Shown here: positions 62,815 to 64,000 of the stretch, in pieces
How the letters are laid out: the number at the start of each line of letters is the position of its first letter
How positions within the stretch are numbered: the first letter of the stretch is position 1
Source: Azadirachta indica
Lineage: Eukaryota; Streptophyta; Magnoliopsida; Sapindales; Meliaceae
DNA: 64,000 nucleotides
Direction of reading: 5' to 3'
NCBI GenBank assembly: GCA_022749755.1
Contig: CM040445.1
Span: forward strand, 7,461,182 to 7,525,181
The notes under the pieces: model-generated
Database searches by the model: none
Seen by the model: only the letters and a program-made list of their open reading frames with translations
Told to the model about the DNA's origin: nothing
Program-made: the position numbers and the translations under genes

Positions 62815-63980
62815 ATGAGTAGGATCCACCAATTTGTTCTTCCTCATGCTCTTCTATTCTTGATTTTCACTTCTCTTAAAATCAGTGTCGTTTCACCAGC
62901 AACTGAGAAAGAAATCTTGCTGCAATTCAAGGGAAACATCACTGATGATCCATTCAACATTTTATCTTCATGGGTCTCAAGTGCCAATCCTTGTGAAAAT
63001 TTCAGTGGCGTGTTTTGTAACTCAGATGGGTTTGTTGACAAGATTGTCTTGTGGAACACTAGTCTTGGAGGAGTTTTATCTCCAGCCTTGTCTGGTTTAA
63101 AGTCCTTGAGAGTCTTGACGTTGTTCGGCAATCGATTTTCAGGTAATATTCCGCAAGAATATGTACAAATACAAACATTGTGGAAGATAAATGTCAGCTC
63201 CAATGCACTTTCTGGGTCAATCCCAGAATTTATTGGTGATTTACCAAATATAAGGCTTCTTGATTTCTCAAGTAATGGTTACAGTGGACAGATACCTTCT
63301 TCTTTGTTTAAGTACTGTTATAAGACCAAATTTGTTTCTTTATCTCACAACAATATCTCCGGTTCAATACCTGTATCTATTGCCAATTGTACTTATCTGG
63401 AAGGGTTTGATTTTTCTTTCAACAATCTTACTGGTGAATTGTCTTCTCAAATTTGCAATATTCCGGTATTAGATTTTATATCCGTAAGAGGCAATACATT
63501 AACGGGAAGTGTTGATCAAATATTAAAGTGCCAGAGCATGAGGCATTTGGATCTTAGCAGCAATGTATTCACTGGGTTGGCTCCATTTGGGGCTCTTGGA
63601 TGTAAGAATATTAGTTATTTCAATGTGTCACACAATGACTTCCAAGGGGAGATCCCTGAGTTCAGAACTTGTGGTGAAGGAATGGAATTTTTTGATGCTT
63701 CATGGAATGTGTTAAAGGGGGAGATTCCATTGAGCATTACAAATTGTAGAAACCTTAAGTTTCTGGACTTGGGCTTTAATAGACTGAATGGGAGTATCCC
63801 AACTGGGATTACTGACCTGCAGAGGCTTTTGGTGATTAGATTGGGCAATAATTCCATAGACGGAATGATCCCACTGAAGTTTTGGAGCATTGAGCTGCTT
63901 CAAGTTTTGGATTTGCACAATCTCAATCTTGTTGGTGAAGTCCCTGATGATATAAGCAACTGCCGGTTTCTTCGCTTGTT
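62815..63980 (+). CDS. LRR receptor-like kinase, At1g12460 type (first exon; gene runs off the window)
   Basis: The first exon encodes 388 complete codons. It begins with a hydrophobic signal peptide (about 1-28), followed by an N-terminal LRR cap (about 30-70) with the paired cysteines C60 and C68. About a dozen plant-type leucine-rich repeats of the LxxLxLxxNxxxGxIP kind follow. Several NxS/T glycosylation sites are present. The frame hits a TGA at 63982-63984, but a good donor (gtgagt) begins at 63981 and splits a Leu codon, so I read the stop as intronic rather than a truncation. The remaining LRRs, the membrane helix and the kinase domain should lie beyond the right edge. Arabidopsis At1g12460 and its paralogue At1g62950 have this same extracellular style. 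Ligand and function are not established to my knowledge. Confidence 0.9.
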
Positions 63981-64000
63981 GTGAGTACAATCACTATCTT

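Noticed and set aside
63981..63984. TGA ending the LRR kinase frame, considered as a truncating mutation
   Set aside because: A strong donor gtgagt starts at 63981, exactly where the LRR would otherwise be cut, so the stop is read as intronic.
1..64000. tRNA, rRNA, CRISPR arrays, bacterial-type operons and known conserved miRNA sequences
   Set aside because: None was seen on reading both strands. The only tRNA-like sequence is the SINE head at 33.5 kb.

Overview
This window is a segment of a eudicot plant nuclear genome. The evidence is GT-AG introns, very AT-rich intergenic DNA full of (TA)n and (GA)n tracts, and eight plant-type protein genes. All eight gene models below were spliced by eye from the sequence. 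Splice sites, reading phase and family motifs agree in every one. The species cannot be named from this; a rosid-like eudicot is a guess.

Layout. 1-6246 is intergenic DNA and the upstream region of an intronless AT-hook (AHL22/24-type) gene at 6247-7146 (+). 11531-20704 (-) is a complete 19-exon armadillo-repeat kinesin (ARK2/ARK3 type, 913 aa). 26238-26789 (-) is an A20/AN1 stress-associated zinc-finger protein with a 5'-UTR intron. 28.6-35.3 kb is a very AT-rich stretch made largely of decayed transposons, including a MITE and a tRNA-derived SINE with target duplications. 37556-38015 (+) is a two-exon LITTLE ZIPPER (ZPR) gene. 39506-42257 (-) is a four-exon plastid Ycf49-like (DUF2499) gene. 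42914-46523 (-) is an eight-exon plastid bile-acid:sodium-symporter-family gene (BASS5/6 type). 46.6-53.4 kb is another transposon-rich stretch with a 777-bp Mutator-like element bounded by a perfect 9-bp target duplication. 54552-58845 (+) is a four-exon VTT/DedA (SNARE-associated Golgi) membrane protein. 62815 to the window edge (+) is the first exon of an LRR receptor-like kinase of the At1g12460 type, cut off by the window.

How the genes fit together. They are ordinary housekeeping and developmental genes, not an operon or a defence island. Two are plastid proteins (Ycf49-like and BASS) lying head-to-tail 656 bp apart. ZPR and AHL are small developmental regulators. ARK organises microtubules in tip-growing cells. 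The order matches, from memory of Arabidopsis locus numbers, several duplicated Arabidopsis blocks (At1g12430-12460, At4g22810-22850, At4g12030-12050, At2g45430-45450). The window therefore looks like a less fractionated version of one ancestral block.

I found no wholly new biological system. The strongest unusual observations are the Mutator-like element with long inverted ends, the SINE with matching A and B boxes and a 10-bp target duplication, a five-copy ~124-bp minisatellite inside intron 1 of the VTT gene, an isolated GC-rich coding-like patch at 61 kb, and a ~180-bp hairpin near the left edge.
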